From: Ptychodera flava
Taxonomy: Eukaryota; Hemichordata; Enteropneusta; Ptychoderidae
Length of the DNA stretch: 64,000 nucleotides
Direction: 5' to 3'
NCBI RefSeq assembly: GCF_041260155.1
Contig: NC_091928.1
Coordinates: 31,171,388-31,235,387, forward strand
Shown: positions 1-13,442 of the stretch, in pieces
Position numbering within the stretch: position 1 is the stretch's first letter
Layout of the letters: the number at the start of each line of letters is the position of its first letter
Translations under genes and position numbers: made by a program
The notes under the pieces: model-generated
What the model was told of the DNA's origin: nothing
Database searches by the model: none
What the model saw: the letters and a program-made list of their open reading frames with translations, nothing else

Positions 1-366
1 GTAGCTTTTGGTTACCAATTTGGTTTTATGACGTAATCTTAATAATTAACTTGCATTAATTAAATGTTTTGTCTGTAATTTGGGGTGTTAATTTCAGTTC
101 AGGTGATAAAGAGCTGAAAACAGACTTAATTAACAGTGATTTAACATTTTTTAGACAATATTACGGCGGATATTTTAAATTTGGTCGGCCATTTTGGCTT
201 TATGACGTCATCATTATAATTAATTTGCATCAATTCAATGTGTTAGTTATAATTGAGAATGTTTGTGTCATTTTATTCAAAAAAATATGGAAAACTGGCG
301 GAATAAACCGTATTTTACCATTTTTAAGCAGTATAATGGCGGCCATTTTGAATTTATGACGTCATC
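1..366. repeat. Tandem repeat of about 155-175 bp containing CRE-like TGACGTCA
   Basis: The block GGCCATTTTG(A/G)(A/C)TTTATGACGTCATC recurs: TTTATGACGT starts at 25, 199 and 353 (spacing 174 and 154). Between the marks lie similar AT-rich stretches (AATTTGCATCAATTCAATG at 220 against AACTTGCATTAATTAAATG at 48). Two copies carry the perfect palindrome TGACGTCA. The array probably continues left of the window, in intron 1 or the 5' region of ARC copy A. Confidence 0.7.
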
Positions 367-1377
367 GAGCCTTTCCGGTGGCCCAAATTTTCGGAGCAAT
401 AGCTAATTTTGATCTACATATATATGTGAACCTCCGTAGCAAATCTTGCACTTTTGTCATTCATGTAACGATCTTGCTGTTTTTTGTTGCTAAGCCACCT
501 GACTAAAATCATACTATGTCAGCACGTTGATGATTTTATTGAAATTCTAAATCACGAGACGACATTTTGTCGTTTGGTGAGTACATATGAACGGTCGATT
601 TAGGGCTTTGGGTCATGGTTCATAAATTTAAACTTTTATTGGAGCTTTAAGAGCAATATTCGTGCCTGGAGCCCCCAGTATAGATACTTAATTGCAGAGG
701 TCTCCGGGGATATTGGAGATTTTCTAAATATAGAGGAGGTGAAGATGGAATACAGGAATAAAGGATTATTAATTAATTATTAATTAATTAATTATTACTT
801 GGAATAGCAAAAGAAACCGAGTTGTACCAATTTCAATTTTCTGTTTAGTCTAATGTAACGTAATATATGTTCATTATTCTTTTTGATTTTGGTGCAGTCG
901 AAAACTTCACTTATTTATGTTACTCAGAATTTACAATTTTACCATTTATGTGTGGGGGCAGATGAAAAGCTGCGTTTGAAAATATTTGCAAATTGTTATT
1001 TATATGGTACTGGTTTGAGGGCGCTGTGAGCACAATAAGCTGAAAAGGTTGAGACTGTTTGGGGATAATGTTTCAAACTTTGAAATTCGGATGGAATTCT
1101 ATTTTTCGAAGCATATCTTCCTATTTATTTATTTTCACAATCCTCATTAAATTTATTAAAATGTTTACTGAAGGATGTGTTGATGATGATTAAAGAGAAA
1201 TGCGAAAGGAATGTTGGTAATCGTTGATGTAAATGGAGATAAATGTTACGATCGTGCAAACTCAAGAAACTTGAGTAACACATACCAAGCATACGTGATA
1301 TGCTCACATCGTTACTGTAATATTGCTCCGCAAAGTCGATGGAGCTCTTTACCTATCTGTTTACTGTATCATAGAAT
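367..1377. other. Non-coding intron sequence of ARC copy A
   Basis: The segment 520-740 is the paralogue of 24330-24850 in copy B intron 1. The rest is AT-rich, with a TTAATTAA-rich patch at 766-795. I see no gene. Confidence 0.6.
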
Positions 1378-1515
1378 AATAATCTTTACAGCCCTCAGGC
1401 TGATATGGCTTTTGCGACCCGAGGTCGTACGGCGGAAGTGCCCGAGCGTGCGACGGCCTGTACGCCGTACGATCAAGGGCCGCAAAAGCCGTATCAGGGC
1501 CGTAAAGGTTTTATC
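1378..1515. mobile_element. CpG-rich fold-back MITE-like element
   Basis: Inverted arms about 50 bp long: 1378-1430 (CTTTACAGCCCTCAGGCTG, then TGGCTTTTGCGACC and GTCGTACGGCG) against 1463-1514 on the opposite strand (CTTTACGGCCCTGATACGG, then CTTTTGCGGCC). The ends are AT-rich. No coding capacity. It is GC-rich against an AT-rich background, like the fold-back at 15493. Confidence 0.6.
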
Positions 1516-1623
1516 ATGTACCTTATGGAATGATAAAAATGTAGTTTACATAATATTCAACATTGTTTAGGAGATAAAAATGCGTTTATATCAAACATTC
1601 TTCGCCATTTGTGTCAATTTTTT

Positions 1624-1649
1624 GCTCACGTGAGCATATGTCGCAGCGA

Positions 1650-1684
<35 letters not shown>

Positions 1685-1690
1685 TGGTCC
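1624..1690 (-). mobile_element. Helentron-like non-autonomous element terminus (HINE type)
   Basis: Palindrome GCTCACGTGAGC (1624-1635), then CATATGTCGCAGCGAT, then (GTCT)n at 1651-1685. This is the reverse complement of the end of the 16880-18962 element. A short palindrome near the 3' end next to a GTCT microsatellite is the layout of DINE-1/pearl-type Helentron-associated elements. The far end was not delimited. Confidence 0.55.
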
Positions 1691-2429
1691 GATATCAGTG
1701 TCGATAGACACTTTACTGCATTCGAAGCAGAGTTTCGAAAACAAAAGTGTTTGTTCGGTGTAATGAAATTAACAACTCACGCCAGCATCATCGGGCATCA
1801 TCAATATTACCGTCATGAGCACCATCCCTTGGGCGGGCAACAAATCGTGATCTTGCCCTTGCTGGCGTGTGCTATTGTTTAAATATACTGAACAGGCATG
1901 CATTAAGTATACACAGGATTTCATTAGAATTCGGAAATATAAGCCGATGTCACCGGCACGGCTCCATTGTCGCCACTCGCCACTGAGCGAGCAGACGTTT
2001 TCATAATCTCGCGCTGGCTTTGTGTACAAATTGAACGCTTGCGGATAGCAGCGCGCGTAGTAACCAGAATCGCTTTAGTTCAGAAATGCACGCGATTGCC
2101 CATATTTGGGCATCGGACAGGGGCGTGATACGTAAAAAAATACACGGATCTGAGGGCGCTTTCTCCCATAGTTTTACACACGCACGTGAATGTAGGTATA
2201 TTGATAAAACACGTGAATTCACACGAATCCACATGAATACAGGTTTGCTGAATACAAGCAATGGTTTATTGACTGTGTTCATCTGTATGTGCACTATTCA
2301 GCTAAAATACTGTATATAATACATAACAGCAATAGTCCACGCAAATATAGTAATTATTATTGGCTTTTCATGCAGTGTGAGGGACTGTGAACTTGCAGTG
2401 GTGAGAGACAGAGACAGAGACACACAGAC

Positions 2430-2880
2430 AGACAGACAAACATTTGAGTTTTTTATGTAAATATTCACCAGGACAATTTAAGAAGTTTGTAGGGTACATT
2501 TCATTTAAAAGAACATTCATCACACCTACATCTAAAATACCCTTCCGCCAACCATTATCTTCCAACGCACTTCAGACCTGGAAACTTCCCTGCTTTTCTC
2601 TTCAAGTTCAGATATTCGTTCACTCGAAACATTACAAAAGATCTTACTCTCCCGGTCAGATAATTCCAATTTTATTTAAACATTTTAATCATATTTTCTG
2701 AAGAAAAAAACTGCGCCAAAATGAAAAATCAGTCCGCCGCCAATAATCACTTGCGATACATGTTTGACGAACACCTTTGTTCGCTGACGATGCGAACGAC
2801 GAGATTAAGAAAACAGGCCATTTATCAAGGAGTAAAGATTCAGCGCAGGGTTGCGTGAACAATACATAAGTTAAACCAAC
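2430..2880 (+). other. Coding-like segment conserved between both ARC introns (copy A side)
   Basis: Shares ACTTCAGACCTGGAA, TTTGACGAACACCT and neighbouring sequence with 25650-26070. Broken frames read like protein (MFDEHLCS, RLRKQAIYQGVKIQRRVA). It predates the duplication. Probably an old pseudogene or transposon remnant; I do not recognise the family. Confidence 0.5.
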
Positions 2881-3951
2881 CGCTTCTTTTTAAGATATGA
2901 ACCTGAGACAAGAGCATTGTCCAAGCGTACATGCCTGCCTCGCGAGATCTCTATATCTGTCTGTTTGTCTCTCTATTGCCATTTTGTCCCGAATATTTAT
3001 CTTGTTCAGTTTACTTCTATCACAGTGTCATCACAAGGTACCCCTAAAGATATTGAAAATACTATCACGCAGAGATGCGACGCCTTCAACACTGTAACAG
3101 GGAGTAGCAGGTAGGGTAAGAGCTAATTATTAATTCAAGTATGGCCCGCATACAGCTTTCTGAAAACCAAATATATTAAGCGGGAAAACAGAGATATGAC
3201 TCCATTGTCCTTGGCTCGAACTATGATTTTTTCTTCACAAGGTCAAGGCAAAAAGATACAGGGCTCGAAATTAGCGGTAATCCTGCCTCTACAGACTGCC
3301 AACTTTTCTCCTGGGCTACCAATATCCATGACATGGTAGCCCACACGGACTACCAAAGCCTCGGACCTGAAATTTAGTCAGTATTTGGCATGCCATTTCT
3401 GGTCCGTCAGTTTGGGACGAGCTAAATTCAGTCAAACCCAGCTGGACACAGAAAGGCCATGATATGACTTTATTATGCAAATCACGAAGACAACTCGCCG
3501 TGCGGTGGAACATTGCAACATAATTTCAATATCGGAACTAACGTACTTGAGTAACAGGCACAGGAAATGATGACAAATGACCTGCTACAGTATGTCTCAG
3601 TGCTGAGAACGTCGTATTGGTGTCATGACGACTATCAAACTTTGCGTACAACTCTGAGAATGAAACAGATTGTCAATAGGTCACCACACCTTCGAATATC
3701 ACTATCGTCCATTATACCTGTTTCCTTGGGTATTAAATGTGTGCAAGTATTCACATCAAATGAAGAGACGATTCACATCATGGGCACAATCTTGAAAATA
3801 GCCTTTTCTTGCCTGGCCTGCTAACGAAAAATGATACCCCTGAACTAAAATATGTATGGCCCACTAGCTATTGTCACTGGACTACAAACTTCAGAATATG
3901 TTAGCCCAAGTCAAGTGGACTACCAGGGAAACGTTGATTTCGAGCCCTGAG

Positions 3952-4134
<183 letters not shown>

Positions 4135-4860
4135 TAGATAGGTAGATATTGCCCTACAGAGAAAATTGTTCATAATTAATGGTGACAAAGGAAAATGTAT
4201 TTCTTTTTTGTCTCAAAGTCTCGATGCGAGAAAAAAAAATCAACGTGTCGTGAATGTCAAACTTAATATAGTATGTTCTTCAAAAAATTTACATAAACTT
4301 CAACTAGTTTATGCAAAAAGGAATAAATTAAATAGAGCTTATCTGGTTTATTTGCAAGAGTGAATGTTAAATCTATTATTACCTTACAATCAAAATGTCA
4401 TCTGAAATCGATAAACAATATATTTTTGTACAAAATCGCTCTTTCAGATGTTATATGTGATCATCAACTAATACATTTTTCATTTCACACACCCCAGGTC
4501 ATGCCAAGGTATATGGAAGTCGTTCACAAAAGCGTTTGAGAGAAAAGGGCCCTGCAAATCTGATTTCAGCTATTCCGATTATTTTAAGGACACCAAACAA
4601 ACCATACCAAGTGGTAAAGTAAGATTTACATACATACAAATATGAATAAATATTTATACTCCTGTAGAGATTTTTCCGTGTTTCTTTAAAATTGCTGAAC
4701 GATGGTATTATAATGGGAAATATTTTATAAATATTGTACAGGTAGGAAGACATGCACGAAAGTAAACTTGGCAGTTTGATAAACAGATAACATTTAGGCC
4801 AGAGAAAAAAAAATCTTGTTCATCGGATTTTTTGGACCAAGTTCCAGGAGCGGCGAGCGA

Positions 4861-5855
4861 ATTTTTTTTTTTTTTTTTTTTTTTTTAGGCCGAAGGTAAA
4901 CGCGGTTCTCTGGCATTTTTGCACAGATGCAGAAAAGGCAAGATAATTGTTTCCCTTTTTACCAGAAATATCTCAGACAAGAAACACTGATACTGGTAAC
5001 TGAATTCAAGACTATATTTCCCAACAATAACATAGGCCATTACATTCACAGTTAGTGTTTGCACAACATATTCTGAATATTTCAACATTCTCTAAGAATA
5101 AAACTGAAATGTACAACAAATCACTGAAATCCAACAATTTAGTATTGTCCTTTAATATTGTCCTGGTGGGACCTAGCATCTGAGTTTTTTCATTTTACTT
5201 TGGCCCCATGTTTTGACCTCTTTACCACTGTCTGCACTGTCTCTACACAGTTTACACAATGGTCTAACAACACTGTACTGTGATCGGAGTGAAGTTATAT
5301 AGTCATCATTCAGATCGTACTTTAACATCGACGAAACCATGTGTTTTGTCATTGCCGTAATTTTTATACTTTCGATGCAATTTTCATTCAATCGGATGCA
5401 CCGTCCATCTGCTGTCACGATCTTGTTGAACAAATCGCCGAACGTAATATCAGGACAAACACTGAATAGCGTCTTTAGAACTAACTGTTGGCCATCACGT
5501 CGAATGTTAGCGATCAAATTAATACTCATGATGTGACATGTACTAACCTAACCAAATCGACCCACTTTGCGTCGTGATTCGCCAAATTCAGACGTCACAA
5601 TAACGTGTTGGCAGTCAACTAAGTCCGTACAAACACGTAGGAAGTCTCATTAAAAATCCCGTGCCCGCGAAAACCCGACAAAGTGTAGGGCGCCACCAGC
5701 GGCAGTACTAAACATATTTGTAATGCGGAAGTAAGAATTTGCCGCGATCAAAAAAAAAATCCAAATATGCCAAAGTAGAAGACGCGATTCCGATGAACAA
5801 TTTATTGTTTCTTCCTGGCCTTACAGTTATTTTGTAGGAAAAACGTTTAAACTCT
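4861..5855 (-). pseudogene. Retrocopy-like insertion with intronless 118-residue ORF and poly(A) tract
   Basis: Intron 3 of copy A is about 1.04 kb longer than in copy B. The extra DNA runs from about 4800 to about 5860, where homology resumes at AAGGCATTGAATGTCTTTA. It holds a minus-strand ORF (5529-5173, starting MSINLIANIRRDGQQLVLKT) and, 3' of it, a run of about 26 T on the + strand (4861-4886), which is a poly(A) tail on the coding strand. The ORF has mixed hydrophilic and Cys content (CKLCRDSADSGKEV) and no TM segment. An intronless frame, a terminal poly(A) and absence from the paralogous site suggest an LINE-mobilised mRNA copy. The parent gene is not recognised. No target-site duplication was confirmed and no AATAAA was seen before the tract. 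Confidence 0.55.
5173..5529 (-). CDS. Hypothetical 118-residue ORF inside the retrocopy-like insertion
   Basis: An open frame of 118 codons beginning MSINLIANIRR, with LFSVCPDITFGDLFNKIV and ending SKMKKLRC. Longer and less repetitive than chance frames nearby. No family recognised. It may be an intact retrogene or merely an undecayed processed pseudogene; nothing shows that it is transcribed. Confidence 0.35.
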   Translation of the reverse strand: MSINLIANIRRDGQQLVLKTLFSVCPDITFGDLFNKIVTADGRCIRLNENCIESIKITAMTKHMVSSMLKYDLNDDYITSLRSQYSVVRPLCKLCRDSADSGKEVKTWGQSKMKKLRC

Positions 5856-6763
5856 AGTCTTTGTAAGGCATTGAATGTCTTTATGGCGTTTATCGAGTCA
5901 GATATCACAAACTTTAAATCGTCACTTCTAGAGATTTGTTAATATTATCACGACTATTGTTAGATCACTAGTCCTACGAACAATTGGGCGCGTAATCTTT
6001 GCTTGTGTTCTCTTTTGCTTATCACTAAAGACGCTTTTATGGTCAGGAGTCCAAGCTGCTGCAATGGACTACTCAGAAAAATGCGGATTTGTGACACTTG
6101 GTGACACGCTTACTGGCTGTCTCCTGACCGATCTCACATGGTGTGGAAAAGAGGAAGATCCTGGTATCAACTATGAGACATGTGATACATGCAGAGGTGA
6201 CATCGCTTCCCCTTCTTCAGTCTTTTGGAGGCAAGCTTCGAAAAATGTATGTTTCTTACGTCTTAGACATAATGATCGGATATACATTTGATCTGAATGT
6301 GCCATAATTGTTGAAGAAGGTATATTTCTATAACGCTATTGAGGAATTTATATTCGAAACTATAGGTGTTAAGAATGATAGAAGCAGTGCGCCGCTCATA
6401 TCCCTTTTACGTAGTTCAAGATGTACTTTTTCAAATGTCTAAAAACGAGCGGTAAAATACAAGTATTGAACATGATTAAGCTCAACGGCTTGACAGAGAT
6501 CGATCATATTACTATTAACTGCACTGCACTTAGCTTGTCAATTTATAAATTGTTACTTATGTTTTTGTTCAATATTGCGTGCCATCACCATTACAAGTTT
6601 ATTTAAGCTTATGAATTGCCTTCAATAGGTTAGACATCATTTAACAGAGATGCCATGACTTCTCTGCGCTGCTACGTAAAACTCCTTCCAGTATAATGAC
6701 TTGGTGCGATATAGTATATGTGACGTTTGATTTTATATTCAATTTATTTAGGAATGAATCTCT

Positions 6764-6786
6764 CTCTCACACACACACACACACAA
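6764..6786. repeat. (CT)n(CA)n microsatellite
   Basis: Short CTCTCT then ACACAC run in intron 4 of ARC copy A. Confidence 0.85.
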
Positions 6787-7052
6787 TAGCGCAGCACGTC
6801 ATGCTACAATCGCGTGAACCACGTGGAATCAAATGTTAACGTGTTTGTGAAATTTTCATAGGAATGAAACGCTGCTAATTAAAAGACAACCATTTTTTCA
6901 AAAAATATTTAACAAATCAAATTAAACAACAAATCAGAACTTTCCATTAAAAACTGAATATCCTCCAAACGATCAATAACAGATAGTTTACCGCGATGAT
7001 GTCTGTCTATACCAGTACTGTAACCTCTACCTTTTTATCTGGTACGTTTCAG

Positions 7053-7101
7053 CTTGCGAGTGAGTCTCGTGGTGTTGTCTCCGTGATGCTGAGTGGATCA
7101 A
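7053..7101 (+). CDS. Interrupted exon 5 of ARC copy A
   Basis: After the acceptor TACGTTTCAG the frame reads LASESRGVVSVMLSGSN, aligned to IAIKSSGVVSVMLSGKN of copy B (28207-28280). Identity to copy B stops at the junction with Penelope-like coding sequence. The residual DLAYNKS segment and the donor are not seen on the far side of the insertion. Confidence 0.75.
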
Positions 7102-8400
7102 ATTGACCGTCTCTAACACTTCTGTCCCCTTTCTTGATGTTACACAGCACGTGGACCAAGATGGAAACATAGAAACAGACCTTTACAAAAAGCCGACCGA
7201 CACCAATCAATATTTGCTATTTACTTCTTCTCACCCTAGACATACAAAAACAGGCATTCCATACGGCCTGGCGTTGCGTATCTGCCGCATCTGCTCCAAA
7301 AATGACTGGCGGGATGTTCGTTTAAATGAACTGAAAACATCACTCGTTCAACGTGGCTATCCAGAAAATCTCGTAGATGATCAAATACATCGCGCCAAAC
7401 AAATATCCCGAGACGGCCTACTACAATATAAATCAAAACAAGACCAGTCACGCATACCATTAGTAACAACGTTTAACCCACACCACCCCAACATCAAACA
7501 AATTGTCAATTCCCACTTCGATATCTTACACAAATCAACTCGCTGCAAACTGCCATTCCAAATCCACCAATAATAGCTCATAGACGAAGTCATAATCTAC
7601 GAGACCTCTTGGTCCATAGCGATATACAACAGTCAAAACTTCCGGCAGGTTTCTACAAATGCGGTTCAAACAGAAGTTGCAACATCTGCAAGTACTCCAC
7701 TAACGCCAAGCAATTTCAAAGTCACGTAACAAACTCCGTTTACACCATCAAACATAACATTACTTGCAAATCCAAAAACCTTGTTTATCTAATCACATGC
7801 AACAGATGCAATAAACAGTATGTTGGAGAAACTAAAACAGAATTTTGCCTCAGGTTCAATAACCATCTATCAACCATAAGACTCAAAACTAACAGTCCCA
7901 TTGCGATTCATTTCAATGAAAATCAACATACCTTTCACGACGTTTCAATAATAGGGATTATCAAAATAAATAAACAAGATGACACGCTTCGCAAGAAAAT
8001 AGAATCCATCTGGATTTCAAAACTGGATACATTATCACCAAACGGCCTCAACATTCTTAGCTAAAAGCAATTTAAATAACAATTGCTCACAGCGCCCTCG
8101 GACAGGCACTATAAATAACCATTACCGCCAATTTTGAATCGCCACTTTCCATCTGCGCCACACATAAACGGTAAGAATTGTCATATTCTATATCCTTTGT
8201 AACTTTCAAATTTACTCAGCCTATAAAGTCCGTTTAGCATTTAATTAGGATCAACACTATCCTTACACTGTTCTGTATTTGTCTGTATTCTCCCTTGTAG
8301 ACATCTTCAACCTGATGAAGTCCTACTTTTAGGACGAAACGTTGTATCAAAATTACCAACAGAATAAACAGAAAATATACAAGCAGATCAGTAGACGTGT
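7102..8400 (+). mobile_element. Penelope-like retroelement, 5'-truncated, inserted in an ARC exon
   Basis: The first frame (7103-7573) reads VPFLDVTQHVDQDGNIETDLYKKPTDTNQYL, typical of the end of the Penelope reverse transcriptase. The second (7609-8064) has a Cys cluster (CNICKYS) and a GIY-YIG-like endonuclease core (LVYLITCNRCNKQYVGETKT, FCLRFNNHLSTIR). A 3' tract follows with a hammerhead-like motif (8312-8343), and the element runs into a (TA)n tract. Only the C-terminal part remains, so it is not autonomous. Confidence 0.8.
8312..8343 (+). ncRNA. Hammerhead ribozyme-like motif in Penelope-like terminus
   Basis: CTGATGA (8312-8318), a stem II hairpin GTCCT-ACTTTT-AGGAC, then GAAAC and GTT. 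This fits the minimal hammerhead core (CUGANGA, stem II, GAAA, UH), with the ACGU-type very short stem III known from Penelope-like elements. Cleavage activity is not shown. Confidence 0.6.
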
Positions 8401-8417
8401 GCAATTTTATTCATCCG

Positions 8418-8419
<2 letters not shown>

Positions 8420-8478
<59 letters not shown>
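8420..8478. repeat. (TA)n microsatellite
   Basis: Pure TA run between two Penelope-like fragments; the YIYI reading frame over it is an artefact. Confidence 0.97.
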
Positions 8479-8479
<1 letters not shown>

Positions 8480-8536
8480 TTGTTTAGTTCAAGATCAGCT
8501 GGAGTAGAGTGCTCAATACTAGAGTAGACCTAAATA

Positions 8537-9881
<1,345 letters not shown>

Positions 9882-10343
9882 ATACAACGGCACCAGACTT
9901 TCAACCAAATAAGTCAAAACGTCATTTTTGCGTGACCAATCACGTCTAGGTGATGTGTCATCTTTCAGCTTTTCTGGGCTATCATCGGAGTAACTATATC
10001 AGTGGGCACATTGCTTTAAATATTCAATAAGGTCAAGTCTTAATCACTTCTTGCATATGAGCAACATATATATAAAGAAGGATGTCGTGCATCTGATTTC
10101 TGTTTATTCACTGTGAACGTTTGAGGACTTGGGCATTGTCACGACGTAGATCATCGAAATTTGAAATCGAAAATGCCAAAACAAGTGTTTTACAATATGA
10201 TATATCTAGAATCACAACATCAGAAGGGATGGACGTAATTTGTCACTGATTTTTTTGCTTTTAATTGACATTGCCTCGTTTTCATCATTCCGATGTAGAC
10301 ATTTCCACTATTTGTTCATAATAGGATATGGTATCATGTTTTT

Positions 10344-10380
10344 CATTTTGTATTTGTTTGTTTGTTTGTTTGTTTGTTTT
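10344..10380. repeat. (TTTG)n microsatellite
   Basis: Short TTTG run in intron 5 of ARC copy A. Confidence 0.9.
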
Positions 10381-10769
10381 TATATTTTGATCACTTTTTT
10401 CATGACTTTCGCCATCGGATATGAAGAAGAAAGGAGAAGAAAAACCGATTGCTTACAAAAGTTACCACGCAATGTTTTTGACGGATTGTTGAAAATGTTT
10501 CCATTTTTAAAATTTAATTCGCAGTTTCTTCGCAAAGAATGAACTGCCAAACCTAGACTCGACGAAAGTGACTGAAGTGCGGATTCTTCTTCGTGACAAA
10601 ACTAACGAGTATGTAAATGTTCTTTGCAAATTTCAAAAGTCTTTATTGCACAAGTGTTTCTTCGATGACATCGATTAAATTGTGATAAGGCGTAATACCA
10701 GTTCGCCTTTCCGATCTTTCAACGGAAACATTTTCTCGACGACGGTCGATATTCCGATCTATGATGTAT

Positions 10770-12320
10770 TCGGCGAGCCAAATGTTTCAAAAATATTTAT
10801 CGATTCAGTGCAAAAATAAACTGTCTTTCTCGATTCAAATAAAAATTCAGTGCCATTACGGAAGAAAATAGGTAAAAAAAGTATAATTTAAAAAATAAAA
10901 GACAGAAATGTCATTTAATGGTTAACGTTGAGCTTCATGTTGCCGACACAGTTTTTTCAAAGCAATATTTCTCATCAAAAATGACAAAGAAACCCCCTCA
11001 TACTATATATTTTCAAACAGCAGAGACTCTAAAGTTTAGTATGGTAGCAGTAGTTAACTCGAAGGATGAAGTGGGTGTATGGCGAGAGTGTCCAGCTTTC
11101 GTAACGCCAGACACTCTCACTATACTCGCAGATCCAGACCGGCACATACAAGACATGTCGATCTCCATTGCAAGTTTTATCTCCATAAAGTCGGACGCGT
11201 TCTCGTTCTCCATATACTAGTGAAAACGTTACCTCGAATCTAAACGGAGTGTTTTAGCCTGAGTATGTTTGCCTTCGCCACTCTCCGTTTAGTAACTAAA
11301 CCAATGTAAACGATGAAGGTCCCCTACACACAGCCGTGACATCCGCAAAACTGATCTATGTATTGTCATTATCATGGTATGGTGAGTTCGAGGATGTCTG
11401 ACTCTGAGGATATTTTCCTTGCAAAACGGCGACTGCATGGCCAGTAGGCGTTTAGGGAGCCGTCATTACTTACGGCCTGGGGGTGGGAGGAATTAAGGGG
11501 GTCACTCAAAAAATTGAAAACTTCAAGGGTTCCCTCAAAATGTGGAGAGAAAGAAGCGGGCCGGGTTACTCATTTTTGCGTTCAATGAATTGAAACACCT
11601 CAAAGATTGCATCGTTGCCCACATCAATTTCTCAAAGTTTTCACGGGATCTAGGGACGAAACAAAACGTTTTTTAATTCATCCTTTATTATCACTGAAAT
11701 ATATGTTTTGATTGACCGCAGTTCAATGACAATTTTGACGGTTAAACATACCATATTCAGGCTTTTCATTAGAAGCTGGCAGCTGAAGAAATGACACAAG
11801 AAGGCCACAGATTTTCCATTCCTGCATATCCATTTGTCTTCCTGAATCTCTGACAAACTGAACGGTGTTTTTCACAAAAAGTATTGTCATTATTGCGTTT
11901 TTGAGTATTGTGACTCAAAAACTGATCGTGCAAAAAATGTAAAAAAAGTCAAATTTCGAAGTCATTTTCATACAGTTTTACCGAGTGCAAAATAAATTGA
12001 AACACCTCTCAGCTTGCATCACAACACACATAAATTTCTCAAAATTTTTAATACGAGAGGGGGAAACCCTTTGGGTGTTCTAACATTTTCATTTGGTAAA
12101 AACAAACAATTTAAAAATTCCTCTCAGATTGCACCAGACTGCACCATCGCACATATCAATATCTTGAAATTTTCGATGCAAGATAGGAGAAAGCCCCCCT
12201 AACATTTCCCCCCTCATATTCATACATGTTTAGGACTTTATTTAGAAAGAAAATTTTACAGTTTATTTTTAAACATTTTGAAACGTTTGGCGCGCGGTAG
12301 ATGTAAGAGACTAATAAAGA
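10770..12320. repeat. Dispersed-repeat insertion in intron 6 of ARC copy A
   Basis: Intron 6 is 1850 nt here and 363 nt in copy B; the excess lies within about 10770-12320. It contains at least three degenerate copies of a unit of about 100 bp: at 11590 (GATTGCATCGTTGCCCACAT, then TCAAAGTTTTC), 11997 (GCTTGCATCACAACACACAT, then TCAAAATTTTT) and 12110 (GATTGCACCAGACTGCACCA, then TTGAAATTTTC), each ending in a purine/C-rich tract. A different block, 11430-11560 (GAGCCGTCATTACTTACGGC), looks like another dispersed repeat. No intact gene seen. Confidence 0.5.
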
Positions 12321-13442
12321 TGCCCGGAATAATTTACTATCGACGTTGACATTATACCTGTAAAACATGAATTTCACACTTATTTATGATCAATTTTTAC
12401 AATTGGGATAAAGTAGCAGGTCTTGTTTTGACAAATGTAGTTGGAATGATATTTTCAGGCATCACTGTGATAGTGGTTCAATAAACAAGCTGAAGTCAGA
12501 AATTCGCAGCAACAGTTTGAAACCAGCCTGCATCGACAAGGAAGAGTAAGTAAATAGTATGTTCATCTCTGACATTTCGCAAAGGTAGACGTTATTACTC
12601 TATCGGCCTTTCAATTCAATGAGGTACAGAAAATTTAACATTTATCTTGACCTTAATTGTGCTCAACAAAGTTTTGTTGCCTGATTGTTATCGTAGTATA
12701 ATAAATTAGACAAATGCGTGAGACTGCCAGTGGTCTTCCCTGAAACATGCACACTTTACAACATTCCGTAAAGGAGAAAATTCACCTTCTTTTGAATATT
12801 ATTGTTGGGCTGGAAATGTGTTAAGGTATTGCGAGTCGTTTGCTGTCGCGCTCTTTCTCTAATGCCATGTGAATTAAATCATCAGATATTCAACAGAAAT
12901 AAACTTTCCACGTTCTCTCTGCTGCTGAAACATGTTTCATACATAGTCGGTAGGGCAACAAGTTTTTTTTAAATGGTCCTCCTGTCATGTTACGGAATGA
13001 TCGCCACCCCCAACCCCGGGGCTAGATATACATTGACTATCCCTATTGCACGAGGTAATGAAATCCGCCAAGCGAAAAAATATTTTTTATCATCTTTCTG
13101 TCTTCTGCCAAAGCTCAATAAGTCGATAAGTGTGCGAGACAAACAAATGAATTGTAATTGAATATATTCTAAACCCTCAATCTAATAAATATACATTTAC
13201 CGTAATTTTTGTTTTGCTCTTTTATATTTCATTATTACAGGGAGATTAATAAGATCTGTGATGAAAATAAAGTCAGTGATGGCGTGTCGAAAGAATTCTA
13301 CCAATGCGGCGATGGGAACAGTATTGTAGCTAGCACAGCGACAATCTATTCATTCATTGCTTTCTATGTCATGCTGACAAAAATTTTGTAATTTGTTTAC
13401 TGTACAGTGAATTCAGAATAGCTTGGAATCATGAGTGATGAG

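Noticed and set aside
8342-8527. Open frame of YIYI residues
   Set aside because: Translation of a (TA)n microsatellite; the same applies to 9764-9949, 38250-38540 and 38317-38536.
10918-11220. 100-codon frame in intron 6 of ARC copy A
   Set aside because: Part of the inserted repeat block absent from copy B; no family resemblance.
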